Below are positions 1 through 8,731 of a stretch of DNA of 64,000 nucleotides, one piece after another. Below the pieces are notes generated by a model. That model worked only from the letters and a program-made list of their open reading frames with translations, was not told the origin of the DNA and did no database searches. A program made the position numbers and the translations under genes. The DNA comes from Ectopseudomonas chengduensis (GTDB lineage: Bacteria > Pseudomonadota > Gammaproteobacteria > Pseudomonadales > Pseudomonadaceae): positions 1 through 64,000 of the forward strand of contig NZ_JACFYZ010000001.1 of the NCBI RefSeq assembly GCF_015712065.1, written 5' to 3'. Positions within the stretch are counted from its first letter, which is position 1, and every line of letters starts with the position of its first letter.

Positions 1-2
1 TT

Positions 3-90
3 TGGTGCCCAGGAGAAGACTCGAACTTCCACGACCGTTAAGTCACTGATACCTGAAACCAGCGCGTCTACCAATTCCGCCACCTGGGCA
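3..90 (-). tRNA. tRNA-Leu (anticodon CAG)
   Basis: Read on the minus strand this is an 88-nt class II tRNA with an encoded 3' CCA. The acceptor arm starts TGCCCAG and is closed by CTGGGCA. The D-arm contains GAATTGGTAGACGCGC. The anticodon arm is CTGGT-TTCAGGT-ATCAG, giving CAG. A long variable arm (TGACTTAACGGTC) and a TTCGAGTC T-loop follow. It is identical to the copy at 174-261 and lies downstream of it in the same transcript. Confidence 0.97.
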
Positions 91-173
91 CTGCAGCAAT
101 GTTCGTCGTTGCCGACACGGAGCGTTGCATCCGTTTATTTGTAAAGTGGGTTATCAAGCCACTTCACGAAATT

Positions 174-261
174 TGGTGCCCAGGAGAAGACTCGAACTTC
201 CACGACCGTTAAGTCACTGATACCTGAAACCAGCGCGTCTACCAATTCCGCCACCTGGGCA
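174..261 (-). tRNA. tRNA-Leu (anticodon CAG), second identical copy
   Basis: This 88-nt tRNA is identical base for base to the copy at 3-90, including the encoded CCA and the CAG anticodon arm. The two genes are separated by 83 bp and read in the same direction. This copy is promoter-proximal, 62 bp from the -10 element at 324-329. Confidence 0.97.
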
Positions 262-323
262 CAGAAACCGATGAATCATCATCTGCTTCGTGTTACAACG
301 TCTGCTCGACGCTGTGGGCGCGA

Positions 324-352
324 ACTATACGGGCGGGCATTTACCTTGTAAA
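324..352 (-). promoter_or_regulatory. Sigma-70 promoter of the tRNA-Leu pair
   Basis: On the minus strand there is TTTACA (-35, 347-352), a 17-bp spacer, then TATAGT (-10, 324-329), followed by a GC-rich discriminator (CGCGCCC). Optimal spacing, near-consensus boxes and a GC-rich discriminator are typical of stringently controlled stable-RNA promoters. The call comes from sequence alone. Confidence 0.8.
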
Positions 353-467
353 CCCCTGACCCCAAAAAAATTATTGTCGCCGGAAAAGCTGCCTTGAATG
401 ACGTTTTCGCGCTTCAATAGGCAGATGGCATACACCTCTATAGATAAGCACAGGTAATCCTCCTTAC

Positions 468-2975
468 ATGGCCGATTGGCAATCCCTCGATCCCGAGGCC
501 GCCCGCGAGGCGGAAAAATACGACAACCCCATCCCCAGCCGTGAGCTGATCCTTTCGCATCTGGCCGAGCGCGGCGCGCCTGCCAGTCGTGAACAACTGG
601 TCGAAGAGTTCGGTTTGCATACCGACGATCAGCTTGAAGCCCTGCGACGCCGACTGCGCGCCATGGAGCGCGACGGTCAGCTCATCTATACCCGTCGTGG
701 CACCTATGCCCCGGTGGACAAGCTCGACCTGATCTGCGGTCGCATCAGTGGCCACCGTGATGGCTTCGGTTTCCTCGTGCCGGATGACGGCAGTGACGAC
801 CTGTTCCTCAGCCCGGCGCAGATGCGCCTGGTGTTCGATCGTGATCGGGCCTTGGTGCGGGTGGCAGGTTTCGATCGGCGCGGCCGTCGTGAAGGCGGCA
901 TCGTCGAGGTGATCGAGCGCGCGCACGAGAGCATCGTCGGCCGCTACTACGAAGAGAACGGCATCGGCTTCGTCGTCGCCGACAATCCCAAGATCCAGCA
1001 GGAAGTGCTGGTCACCCCAGGCCGTACTGCCGGTGCGCGCATCGGCCAGTTCGTCGAGATCAAGATCACCCATTGGCCTACGCAGCGTTTCCAGCCGCAG
1101 GGCGACATCGTCGAGGTGATCGGCAACTACATGGCGCCGGGCATGGAGATCGACGTGGCGCTGCGCAGCTACGACATCCCGCACGTCTGGCCCGAGGCGG
1201 TAGTCAAGGAAGCGCGCAAGCTCAAGCCTGAGGTGGAGGAGAAGGACAAGGAGAAGCGCATCGACCTGCGCCATCTGCCTTTCGTCACCATCGATGGTGA
1301 AGACGCCCGCGACTTCGACGATGCGGTCTACTGCGAGAAGAACAGCAGCCGCTGGAAGTTGTTCTCCGGTGGCTGGAAACTCTACGTGGCCATCGCCGAC
1401 GTCTCGCACTACGTCAAGGTCGGCTCGGCGCTGGATGCCGAGGCGGTCGAGCGCGGCAACTCGGTGTATTTCCCCGAGCGCGTCGTACCGATGCTGCCGG
1501 AGGAGCTGTCCAACGGCCTGTGCTCGCTCAACCCGCATGTCGATCGCCTGGCCATGGTCTGCGAAATGACCATGTCCAAGAGCGGCCAGATGGTCGACTA
1601 CAAGTTCTACGAGGCAGTGATCCACTCCCATGCGCGCCTGACCTACAACAAGGTCAGCCTGATGCTGGAAGATCCCAAGAGCAGTGAGGGCAAGTCCCTG
1701 CGCAGCGAGTACAAGGAAGTCCTGCCGCACCTCAATCAGCTCTACGCGTTGTATCAGGTACTGGTCGCCGCTCGTCACGAGCGCGGCGCCATCGACTTCG
1801 AGACCCAGGAAACCCGCATCATCTTCGGCGAAGGGCGCAAGATCGCGGAGATCCGCCCGACCCAGCGCAACGATGCGCACAAGCTGATCGAGGAGTGCAT
1901 GCTGGCCGCCAACGTGGCCACCGCGTGCTTCATGCAGGATCACGAGATCCCGTCGCTGTATCGCGTGCACGATGGCCCGCCGCCGGAGCGCCTGGAGAAG
2001 CTCAAGGCCTTCCTCGGTGAGCTGGGGCTGTCGCTGCAGCGTGGCAAGTCGAAGGATGGTCCGTCACCCAAGGACTATCAGCGCCTGCTGGAAAGCATCC
2101 GCGAGCGCCCGGACTATCACCTGATCCAGACCGTGATGCTGCGCTCGCTGAGTCAGGCGGTATACAGCGCGCAGAACGAAGGGCACTTCGGCCTCAATTA
2201 TGAGGCGTATACCCACTTCACCTCGCCGATCCGTCGTTACCCCGACCTGCTGGTGCACCGTGCCATTCGCAGCGTGGTCCGCTCCAAGCGCGACACCAAG
2301 CACGTGGAGCGTGCTGGTGCGGCAGTCATGCCCAAGGCGCGTATCTATCCGTACGACGAAGCGACCCTGGAAAAGCTCGGCGAGCAGTGCTCGATGACCG
2401 AGCGCCGCGCCGACGAAGCGACCCGCGACGTGGTCAACTGGCTCAAGTGCGAGTTCATGCAGGATCGTGTCGGTGAGACGTTCGCCGGTGTGATCACTGC
2501 CGTGACCGGTTTCGGCATTTTCGTCGAGCTGCGCGACATCTACGTCGAGGGTCTGGTGCATGTGACCGCGCTGCCGGCCGACTACTACCACTTCGACCCG
2601 GTTCACCATCGCCTCTCCGGCGAGCGCAGCGGCCGCAGCTTCCGTCTTGGCGATAGCGTCGAGGTCAAGGTGATGCGCGTCGATCTGGATGAGCGCAAGA
2701 TCGACTTCGAGCTGAGCCAGGACAAGGCCGGCAAGGGTGATGATGCGCGTCGCGGCGGCAAACCGAGCGGCATGGGCAATACCGACGTGCAGAAAAGCCG
2801 GGACGTGAAGAAGGCGCTGTTGGCTGGCGCCAAGGCTGGCAAGGGTGCGAGTGGCAAAGGTGCTGCCGGTAAGTCGGCGAGCAAGCCGGCCGGCGGTGCG
2901 CGCAAAGGCTCCGGGCGTGGTGACAGTGCCCCGCCAGCTGCCGGTAAGCCGCGCAAGCGTAAGGCCAAGTCATGA
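468..2975 (+). CDS. rnr: Ribonuclease R
   Basis: 835 residues. This is a 3'-to-5' processive exoribonuclease of the RNase II/RNB family that degrades structured RNA and takes part in rRNA and tmRNA quality control. The order is an N-terminal winged-helix domain (about 20-85), two cold-shock-like OB domains, the RNB catalytic domain and an S1 domain starting near 668. The RNB signature is DGEDARDFDDAVY near residues 276-288, whose Asp residues hold the metal ions. The tail (about 755-835) is rich in Lys, Gly and Ala, as expected for RNase R rather than RNase II. Only a distant AGG precedes the ATG. The stop overlaps the rlmB start by 4 nt (ATGA), so the two are translationally coupled. Confidence 0.97.
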   Translation: MADWQSLDPEAAREAEKYDNPIPSRELILSHLAERGAPASREQLVEEFGLHTDDQLEALRRRLRAMERDGQLIYTRRGTYAPVDKLDLICGRISGHRDGFGFLVPDDGSDDLFLSPAQMRLVFDRDRALVRVAGFDRRGRREGGIVEVIERAHESIVGRYYEENGIGFVVADNPKIQQEVLVTPGRTAGARIGQFVEIKITHWPTQRFQPQGDIVEVIGNYMAPGMEIDVALRSYDIPHVWPEAVVKEARKLKPEVEEKDKEKRIDLRHLPFVTIDGEDARDFDDAVYCEKNSSRWKLFSGGWKLYVAIADVSHYVKVGSALDAEAVERGNSVYFPERVVPMLPEELSNGLCSLNPHVDRLAMVCEMTMSKSGQMVDYKFYEAVIHSHARLTYNKVSLMLEDPKSSEGKSLRSEYKEVLPHLNQLYALYQVLVAARHERGAIDFETQETRIIFGEGRKIAEIRPTQRNDAHKLIEECMLAANVATACFMQDHEIPSLYRVHDGPPPERLEKLKAFLGELGLSLQRGKSKDGPSPKDYQRLLESIRERPDYHLIQTVMLRSLSQAVYSAQNEGHFGLNYEAYTHFTSPIRRYPDLLVHRAIRSVVRSKRDTKHVERAGAAVMPKARIYPYDEATLEKLGEQCSMTERRADEATRDVVNWLKCEFMQDRVGETFAGVITAVTGFGIFVELRDIYVEGLVHVTALPADYYHFDPVHHRLSGERSGRSFRLGDSVEVKVMRVDLDERKIDFELSQDKAGKGDDARRGGKPSGMGNTDVQKSRDVKKALLAGAKAGKGASGKGAAGKSASKPAGGARKGSGRGDSAPPAAGKPRKRKAKS

Positions 2976-3724
2976 GTGATCTGGAAAAGATCTACGGCGT
3001 ACATGCCGTAGAGGCCATGCTGCGTCATCACCCCAAGCGGGTGAAGCAGGTCTGGCTGGCCGATGGTCGCAGCGATCCTCGGGTGCAGCCCTTGTTGGAG
3101 CTGGCTGCGCAGTCTCGCGTGAAAGTGGGTCAGTGCGAGCGCCGTGAGATGGATGCCTGGGTCGAGGGTGTGCACCAGGGTGTGGTTGCCGATGTCAGTC
3201 CCAGTCAGGTCTGGGGCGAGGCGATGCTCGAAGAGTTGCTCGATCGCTGCGAAGGCCCGCCTTTGCTGCTGGTGCTCGATGGCGTGACCGACCCGCACAA
3301 CCTGGGGGCTTGTCTGCGCACGGCAGATGCCGCCGGCGCGTTGGCGGTGATCGTGCCCAAGGACAAATCGGCCACCCTCAACGCCACGGTACGCAAGGTG
3401 GCCTGCGGTGCTGCCGAGGTGATTCCGCTGGTGGCGGTGACCAACCTGGCGCGCAGTCTGGAGAAGTTGCAGCAGCGTGGCCTGTGGGTGGTTGGTACGG
3501 CCGGTGAGGCCGAGCTGGAGGTCTATCAGCAGGACATGACCGGGCCAACGGTGCTGGTCATGGGGGCCGAGGGCAAGGGCATGCGCCGGTTGACCCGCGA
3601 GCATTGCGATTACCTGGTCAAGCTGCCCATGGGCGGCAGTGTCAGCAGTCTCAACGTCTCGGTTGCTACCGGTGTCTGCCTGTTCGAGGCGGTGCGCCAG
3701 CGTCAGGCCCAGCGCAAGGGCTGA
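2972..3724 (+). CDS. rlmB: 23S rRNA (guanosine-2251-2'-O)-methyltransferase RlmB
   Basis: 250 residues, the usual length for this SpoU/TrmH-family enzyme. It methylates the 2'-O of G2251 in the peptidyl-transferase P loop of 23S rRNA. An N-terminal substrate-binding domain (KIYGVHAVEAML) is followed by the knotted SPOUT domain with the three family motifs: NLGACLRTADAAGA (about 110), VLVMGAEGKGMRRL (about 190) and LPMGGSVSSLNVSVA (about 218). The start overlaps the rnr stop in an ATGA, so it is the second gene of an rnr-rlmB operon. Confidence 0.97.
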   Translation: MSDLEKIYGVHAVEAMLRHHPKRVKQVWLADGRSDPRVQPLLELAAQSRVKVGQCERREMDAWVEGVHQGVVADVSPSQVWGEAMLEELLDRCEGPPLLLVLDGVTDPHNLGACLRTADAAGALAVIVPKDKSATLNATVRKVACGAAEVIPLVAVTNLARSLEKLQQRGLWVVGTAGEAELEVYQQDMTGPTVLVMGAEGKGMRRLTREHCDYLVKLPMGGSVSSLNVSVATGVCLFEAVRQRQAQRKG

Positions 3725-3749
3725 CTGCTCAAATAATCGCCAATTCGTC

Positions 3750-3778
3750 TTGCGTGCGGCAGGGGGCTTCTCTAGAAT
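3750..3778 (+). promoter_or_regulatory. Sigma-70 promoter of the rpsF operon
   Basis: TTGCGT (3750-3755) is followed by a 17-bp spacer and TAGAAT (3773-3778). It sits 121 bp upstream of the rpsF ATG and just downstream of the rlmB stop. The predicted transcript starts just before the leader structure at 3786-3828. Confidence 0.7.
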
Positions 3779-3785
3779 GGCGCCC

Positions 3786-3828
3786 CTTGCCGTGACGGCA
3801 GGCCTTTTCGCGCCTACCGCCTGGCAAG
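3786..3828 (+). promoter_or_regulatory. Putative S6:S18 ribosomal-protein leader RNA
   Basis: The outer helix CTTGCC (3786-3791) pairs with GGCAAG (3823-3828). Inside it GGCAGG (3797-3802) can pair with CCT (3813-3815) and GCC (3819-3821), leaving an ACC bulge. A bulged CCG-containing stem-loop upstream of rpsF is the known form of the S6:S18 autoregulatory leader, where the S6-S18 complex represses its own operon. The pairing is seen by eye. Assignment to that RNA family is inference. Confidence 0.5.
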
Positions 3829-3898
3829 CTCATCACGAGAAAACCCACTCCTTGCCTGACCACCTTAGTTGGCAGGCTACAACCCGTAAGGAGCATTT

Positions 3899-4321
3899 AT
3901 GCGTCATTACGAAATCATCTTTCTGGTTCACCCGGACCAGAGCGAGCAAGTCGGCGGCATGGTCGAGCGTTACACCAAGCTGATCGAAGAAGACGGTGGC
4001 AAGATTCACCGCCTGGAAGACTGGGGCCGTCGTCAGCTGGCTTACGCCATCAACAACGTCCACAAAGCCCACTACGTGATGCTCAACGTAGAGTGCACCG
4101 GTAAGGCCCTGGCCGAGCTGGAAGACAACTTCCGCTACAACGACGCCGTGATCCGTAACCTGGTCATCCGTCGCGACGAGGCCGTCACTGGCCAGTCCGA
4201 GATGCTGAAGGCCGAAGAAAACCGCAGTGAGCGCCGCGAGCGTCGTGAACGTCCTGAAAACGCCGAATCCAACGACGGCGATGACAGCGACAGCAACGAC
4301 AGCGACAACGCTGACGAGTAA
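3899..4321 (+). CDS. rpsF: 30S ribosomal protein S6
   Basis: 140 residues. S6 binds S18 on the platform of the 30S subunit. The body has the family's ferredoxin-like pattern, starting [18 protein letters not shown] with a central [10 protein letters not shown] strand. The C-terminal tail (about 100-140) is very acidic and Ser/Asn/Asp-rich, as in gammaproteobacterial S6, where RimK adds glutamates to the C-terminus. A strong AAGGAG precedes the ATG. It is first in the rpsF-rpsR-DUF2232-rplI operon. Confidence 0.98.
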   Translation: MRHYEIIFLVHPDQSEQVGGMVERYTKLIEEDGGKIHRLEDWGRRQLAYAINNVHKAHYVMLNVECTGKALAELEDNFRYNDAVIRNLVIRRDEAVTGQSEMLKAEENRSERRERRERPENAESNDGDDSDSNDSDNADE

Positions 4322-4349
4322 TCCACGGATCTATTGAGGAGCCAATCAC

Positions 4350-4580
4350 ATGGCACGTTTCTTCCGTCGTCGTAAATTCTGCCGCTTCACCGCTGAAGAC
4401 GTGAAAGAGATCGATTTCAAAGATCTCAACACCCTGAAAGCCTACATCTCGGAAACCGGCAAGATCGTTCCTAGCCGTATCACCGGTACCAAGGCTCGTT
4501 ATCAGCGTCAGCTGGCCACCGCTATCAAGCGCGCCCGCTTCCTGGCCCTGCTGCCCTACACCGACAGCCACGGCCGCTGA
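4350..4580 (+). CDS. rpsR: 30S ribosomal protein S18
   Basis: 76 residues, the full family length. It is very basic at both ends ([13 protein letters not shown]) and carries the conserved [19 protein letters not shown] and [19 protein letters not shown] segments. It partners S6 in the small subunit. Spacing to rpsF is 28 bp with a TGAGGA ribosome-binding site. Confidence 0.98.
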   Translation: MARFFRRRKFCRFTAEDVKEIDFKDLNTLKAYISETGKIVPSRITGTKARYQRQLATAIKRARFLALLPYTDSHGR

Positions 4581-4616
4581 GACCGGACAGTCGACAAGAG
4601 TTAAGGAATAGATCGC

Positions 4617-5510
4617 ATGCGCGCCCTGGCTGAATACATCATGCGCGGCCGTATGCAGGCCACCCTCGTGGTGGTGGGATCGGCAGCGATGCCGCTGTTG
4701 TTCTGGTTGAGTGCCGCCGCTGGCAGCCTGGTGCTGTTGCGGCGTGGAGCCAGTGATGCCATCGGCATCCTGGCCTGGGCCATGCTACCGGCGATTGCCT
4801 GGTGGTATTTCGGCGAACCGCGCACCTTGCTGGTGCTGGTCGGCGCGCTGGGGTTGGCGTTGTTGTTGCGCGCCAACTGGACCTGGAACCGCATACTGCT
4901 GAGCAGTGTGGCACTGGGCCTGGTGTATGGATTTGTCCTTGGGGCAGTGTTCCGCGAACCCATCGCGGCCATGGCTGGTGAGCTGCAGAAGCTGCTGCCA
5001 ACCATGTTCGATGGGGCTCACCAGCAATTGTCGGTGGGTGAACGCGAGCGTCTCGAGGCACTGATCGCACCGGTGCTGACCGGACTGCTGGCAGCCTTGC
5101 TGCAGATTCTGAGCTTGCTGAGCCTGATCCTTGGGCGTTACTGGCAGGCCGTGTTGTACAACCCTGGCGGTTTTGGTCGCGAGTTTCGCGCGCTGAGACT
5201 GTCGCTGCCGCAGGCGCTGTTGCTGCTGGCGGGCATGATGCTAGGTCCCAATCTGGGGCCGCAGTTGGCCATGCTCACGCCGCTGTGCAGTGTGCCGCTG
5301 CTGTTCGCCGGGATCGCCCTGGTGCACGGCCTGGTGGAGAAGGGTGGGCTCGCTCGCTTCTGGCTGGTGGGCATGTACATCACGCTCCTGCTGTTCATGC
5401 AGCTGATCTATCCGTTACTGGTGGTCTTGGCCATCGTCGACAGTCTGTTTGATTTTCGCGGTCGCCTGGCGCGCAAGAACGGCCCGGGCTCTGCGAACGG
5501 TGAAGGTTAA
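4617..5510 (+). CDS. DUF2232-type (YybS-like) multi-pass membrane protein
   Basis: 297 residues with about eight hydrophobic segments spread over the whole length and a short basic C-terminus. In pseudomonads a membrane protein of this type sits between rpsR and rplI, and here it is 36 bp after rpsR and 21 bp before rplI. A good AAGGAATAG ribosome-binding site precedes the ATG. The molecular function is not known. Co-transcription with ribosomal proteins is clear, but no catalytic motif is visible. Confidence 0.85.
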   Translation: MRALAEYIMRGRMQATLVVVGSAAMPLLFWLSAAAGSLVLLRRGASDAIGILAWAMLPAIAWWYFGEPRTLLVLVGALGLALLLRANWTWNRILLSSVALGLVYGFVLGAVFREPIAAMAGELQKLLPTMFDGAHQQLSVGERERLEALIAPVLTGLLAALLQILSLLSLILGRYWQAVLYNPGGFGREFRALRLSLPQALLLLAGMMLGPNLGPQLAMLTPLCSVPLLFAGIALVHGLVEKGGLARFWLVGMYITLLLFMQLIYPLLVVLAIVDSLFDFRGRLARKNGPGSANGEG

Positions 5511-5531
5511 AAGTTAAGAGGTAAGACCCAA

Positions 5532-5978
5532 ATGGAAGTCATCCTGCTGGAAAAAATCGCCAATCTGGGCAACCTGGGCGACAAAGTGAACGTTAAAGCC
5601 GGTTACGGCCGTAACTTCCTGCTGCCGCAAGGCAAAGCCACCGCTGCCACCGAAGCCAACGTTGCTGCTTTCGAAGCACGTCGCGCCGAGCTGGAAAAAG
5701 CTGCTGCCGAGAAGAAAGCTTCCGCTGAATCTCGCGCTGCTCAGCTGGCTGAACTGGAAGTCACCATCACCGCCACCGCTGGCGATGAAGGCAAGCTGTT
5801 CGGTTCCATCGGCACCCACGACATCGCTGACGCCCTGACCGCCTCCGGCGTTGAAGTGGCCAAGGCTGAAGTTCGTCTGCCGAACGGCACCATTCGCCAG
5901 GTTGGCGAATACGACGTAGCTGTGCACCTGCACACCGACGTCGAAGCCACCGTCAAGGTGGTTGTGGTCGCTGCTTAA
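5532..5978 (+). CDS. rplI: 50S ribosomal protein L9
   Basis: 148 residues. The N-terminal rRNA-binding domain has the signature [17 protein letters not shown] and [14 protein letters not shown] long connecting helix (about 42-75, Ala/Glu/Lys-rich) leads to the C-terminal domain. L9 binds 23S rRNA near the L1 stalk and affects reading-frame fidelity. It ends the rpsF operon and is followed by a strong intrinsic terminator. Confidence 0.98.
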   Translation: MEVILLEKIANLGNLGDKVNVKAGYGRNFLLPQGKATAATEANVAAFEARRAELEKAAAEKKASAESRAAQLAELEVTITATAGDEGKLFGSIGTHDIADALTASGVEVAKAEVRLPNGTIRQVGEYDVAVHLHTDVEATVKVVVVAA

Positions 5979-6029
5979 TCAAGTAGCCGCCAAGCGGGCT
6001 TGCGCTGTAGCGTAGGTCTGCTGACAATC

Positions 6030-6069
6030 GGGCACGGTATCGCTCTGCGATCCGTGCCCTTTGTTTTTC
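6030..6069 (+). terminator. Intrinsic terminator after rplI
   Basis: GGGCACGG-t-ATCGC pairs with GCGATCCGTGCCC around a TCT loop (one bulged T). The stem is followed directly by TTTGTTTTTCT. It separates the ribosomal-protein operon from dnaB, whose ATG is 27 bp downstream. Confidence 0.88.
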
Positions 6070-6095
6070 TATCGCAGCATTTTCTCCCCGAGCCT

Positions 6096-7490
6096 ATGAA
6101 CGACATCAGCATTCCCGAGCAATACGACTTGCAGACTGCCGCCCTGAAAGTGCCGCCGCACTCCATCGAGGCGGAACAGGCGGTGCTCGGCGGCCTGATG
6201 CTCGACAACAATGCCTGGGAGCGCGTGCTCGATGGGGTGTCCGATGTCGATTTCTATCGCCATGACCATCGGCTGATCTTCCGCGCCATCTTCAAGCTGG
6301 CCGAGCGTAACGAGCCCTTCGACGTGGTGACCCTGTCCGAGCAGTTGGACAAGGAAGGGCAGCTATCGCAGGTTGGTGGCCTGGCTTATCTCGCCGAGCT
6401 GGCGAAGAACACGCCGTCGGTGGCCAACATCAAGGCCTATGCGCAGATCATTCGTGAGCGCGCCACGCTGCGCAAACTTATCAGCATCAGCAACGAGATT
6501 GCCGACAGTGCCTACGCCCCGGAAGGCCGCACCGGCGAGGAAATTCTCGACGAAGCGGAGCGCCTGATCTTCCAGATCGCCGAAGACCGCCCCAAGACCG
6601 GTGGGCCGGTGGGTATCAACGACATTCTGGTCAAGGCCATTGACCGCATCGACACGCTGTTCAACAACGGTGACGCGATCACCGGCCTGTCCACCGGTTT
6701 CGACGATCTGGATAACCTGACCAGTGGCCTGCAGCCTGCTGACATGATCATCGTCGCCGGCCGTCCGTCGATGGGTAAGACCACCTTCGCCATGAACCTG
6801 GTGGAAAATGCGCTGATGCGTAGCGACAAGGCGATTCTCGTCTACTCGCTGGAGATGCCGTCGGAATCCATCGTGATTCGTATGCTCGCCTCGCTGGGGC
6901 GTATCGACCAGACCAAGGTACGTGCCGGTCAGCTCGATGACGATGACTGGCCACGCCTGACCAGTGCGGTCAACCTGCTCAATGATCGCAAGCTATTCAT
7001 CGACGATACCGCCGGTATTTCCCCGAGCGAGATGCGTGCGCGCACGCGACGTCTGGCGCGCGAGCACGGCGAGATCGGCCTGATCATGGTCGACTACCTG
7101 CAGCTGATGCAGATCCCGGGCTCCAGCGGCGACAGCCGGGTCAACGAGATTTCCGAGATTTCGCGCTCGCTCAAGGGGCTGGCCAAGGAATTCAATTGCC
7201 CGGTCATCGCCCTGTCGCAGCTCAACCGTGGTCTGGAACAGCGCCCTAACAAGCGCCCGATCAACTCCGACTTGCGTGAGTCCGGTGCAATCGAGCAGGA
7301 CGCCGACATCATCCTGTTCGTCTACCGCGATGAGGTGTATCACCCCGAGACCGAGTACAAGGGCGTGGCCGAGATCATCATCGGCAAGCAGCGTAACGGC
7401 CCGCTGGGCACCGCGCGCCTGGCCTTCCTCGGCAAGTATTCGCGCTTCGAGAACCTGGCGCCGGGTAGCTACCAGTTCGACGACGAATGA
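6096..7490 (+). CDS. dnaB: Replicative DNA helicase DnaB
   Basis: 464 residues from the ATG at 6096. An upstream in-frame start near 6000 would run through the rplI terminator and was rejected. This is the hexameric 5'-to-3' helicase of the replication fork. The N-terminal domain (about 20-120, starting near VPPHSIEAEQAVLGGLML) interacts with primase. The RecA-like domain holds Walker A GRPSMGKTT (about 226-234), the Walker B region LIMVDYLQLM and the DnaB motif SQLNRGLEQRPNKRP. The gene is followed by a REP element and an intrinsic terminator. Confidence 0.97.
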   Translation: MNDISIPEQYDLQTAALKVPPHSIEAEQAVLGGLMLDNNAWERVLDGVSDVDFYRHDHRLIFRAIFKLAERNEPFDVVTLSEQLDKEGQLSQVGGLAYLAELAKNTPSVANIKAYAQIIRERATLRKLISISNEIADSAYAPEGRTGEEILDEAERLIFQIAEDRPKTGGPVGINDILVKAIDRIDTLFNNGDAITGLSTGFDDLDNLTSGLQPADMIIVAGRPSMGKTTFAMNLVENALMRSDKAILVYSLEMPSESIVIRMLASLGRIDQTKVRAGQLDDDDWPRLTSAVNLLNDRKLFIDDTAGISPSEMRARTRRLAREHGEIGLIMVDYLQLMQIPGSSGDSRVNEISEISRSLKGLAKEFNCPVIALSQLNRGLEQRPNKRPINSDLRESGAIEQDADIILFVYRDEVYHPETEYKGVAEIIIGKQRNGPLGTARLAFLGKYSRFENLAPGSYQFDDE

Positions 7491-7524
7491 GATTCTCAGC
7501 CCGGGCGTCGTAGGGGCGAGTTCT

Positions 7525-7584
7525 GTAGCCCGGATGAAATCCAGGGCTCTCGGCGCAGAAGCCCCCGGATTGCATCCGGGCTAC
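7525..7584. repeat. REP-like inverted pair (GTAGCCCGGATG family)
   Basis: GTAGCCCGGATGAAATCC at the left is matched in reverse by GGATTGCATCCGGGCTAC at the right. The same family recurs at 56595-56653 (pair) and 59242-59263 (single). It lies between the dnaB stop and the dnaB terminator. Copies in separate intergenic gaps show it is a dispersed element. Confidence 0.8.
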
Positions 7585-7596
7585 GCTCTAGATCAA

Positions 7597-7638
7597 TGAA
7601 AACGGGCGCCCAGCGGTTAAGATGGGCGCCCGTTTTTC
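7597..7638 (+). terminator. Intrinsic terminator between dnaB and alr
   Basis: AAAACGGGCGCCCA (7599-7612) and TGGGCGCCCGTTTT (7623-7636) form a perfect 14-bp stem around a 10-nt loop. The structure is A-rich on the left and T-rich on the right, so it could work in both directions. It ends only 17 bp before the alr ATG. Confidence 0.88.
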
Positions 7639-7654
7639 GTTCAGGCCTTCTGTC

Positions 7655-8731
7655 ATGCGTCCGCTTGCCGCCATCGTCGACCTTTCCGCCATCGCTCATA
7701 ACTACGCCGTCGCCAAGCGCTGCGCGCCCGGGCGTCAGGCCTTCGCCGTGGTCAAGGCCAATGCCTACGGGCATGGCGTGCGTGAGGTGGTGACGGCGCT
7801 GCACGAGGTTGCCGATGGCTTTGCCGTGGCCTGCCTGGAGGAGGCGGCCGAGGTGCGCGCCATGCATGGTGAGGCGCGCATCCTGCTGCTCGAGGGCTGC
7901 TTCGAGGCCAGTGAATACGCCATCGCCGCTCAACTGGGGCTGGATCTGGTGCTGCAGAGCGCGGCGCAGGCCGAGGCGCTGGTTGCCGCTGAGTTGGCGC
8001 GTCCGCTCAATGTCTGGCTCAAGCTCGACTCTGGCATGCATCGCCTTGGTTTCGACGCCGCCAGCCTGCGTCAGTGGCATGCGCGGCTGGAAGACGCCGA
8101 GCAGGTCGCCGAGCTCAACCTGCTCAGCCATTTCGCCTGCGCCGACGAGCGCGGCCATCCGCTGACCGAACAGCAGGTCGAGCGTTTTCTCGATCTGCTG
8201 GATATGGATTTCAATCATCGCTCACTGGCCAACTCGGCGGCCGTACTGACCATTCCTGCCGCGCATATGGACTGGCTGCGCCCCGGCATCATGCTCTACG
8301 GCGCTACGCCGTTCGCCGAGCTGAGTGCACGCGAACTGGGGCTGAAACCAGCCATGACCCTGGCTGCGCGGGTGATCGCCGTGCGTGAGGTGGCAGTCGG
8401 TGAGAGTGTTGGTTATGGCGCGACCTGGGTGGCCGAGCGGCCCTCGCGTATTGCCACGGTCAGTTGCGGTTATGCCGATGGTTATCCGCGCCATGCGCCC
8501 AGCGGCACGCCGGTGCTGGTCGAGGGGCAGCGTGCCGGGTTGGCGGGCAGGGTGTCGATGGACATGCTGGCGGTGGATATCACGGATTTGCCCGAGGCCG
8601 ATATCGATTCGCCGGTGGAACTGTGGGGCAGCCAATTGCCGGTGGATGAGGTGGCCACGGCGTGCGGCACCATCGGCTACGAGTTGCTGACCAAGGTCAC
8701 CGCGCGGGTACCGCGGCGCTATATCGGCTGA
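7655..8731 (+). CDS. alr: Alanine racemase
   Basis: 358 residues. A PLP-dependent enzyme that interconverts L- and D-alanine for peptidoglycan. The N-terminal TIM barrel carries the PLP lysine in FAVVKANAYGHG (Lys about 34). The second catalytic base is the Tyr of SVGYGATW (about 253), followed by CGYADGYPRHAP. The chosen ATG (7655) starts the family's natural N-terminus (MRPLAAIVDLSAI). A longer frame from 7622 would begin inside the terminator. No clear Shine-Dalgarno is visible. The stop codon directly abuts the stop of the convergent gene at 8732. Confidence 0.95.
   Translation: MRPLAAIVDLSAIAHNYAVAKRCAPGRQAFAVVKANAYGHGVREVVTALHEVADGFAVACLEEAAEVRAMHGEARILLLEGCFEASEYAIAAQLGLDLVLQSAAQAEALVAAELARPLNVWLKLDSGMHRLGFDAASLRQWHARLEDAEQVAELNLLSHFACADERGHPLTEQQVERFLDLLDMDFNHRSLANSAAVLTIPAAHMDWLRPGIMLYGATPFAELSARELGLKPAMTLAARVIAVREVAVGESVGYGATWVAERPSRIATVSCGYADGYPRHAPSGTPVLVEGQRAGLAGRVSMDMLAVDITDLPEADIDSPVELWGSQLPVDEVATACGTIGYELLTKVTARVPRRYIG

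Noticed and set aside
438..1970. Long open frame on the minus strand inside rnr
   Set aside because: It is antisense to a clear RNase R with intact motifs. Long antisense frames are common in GC-rich coding DNA, and the translation shows no recognisable domain.
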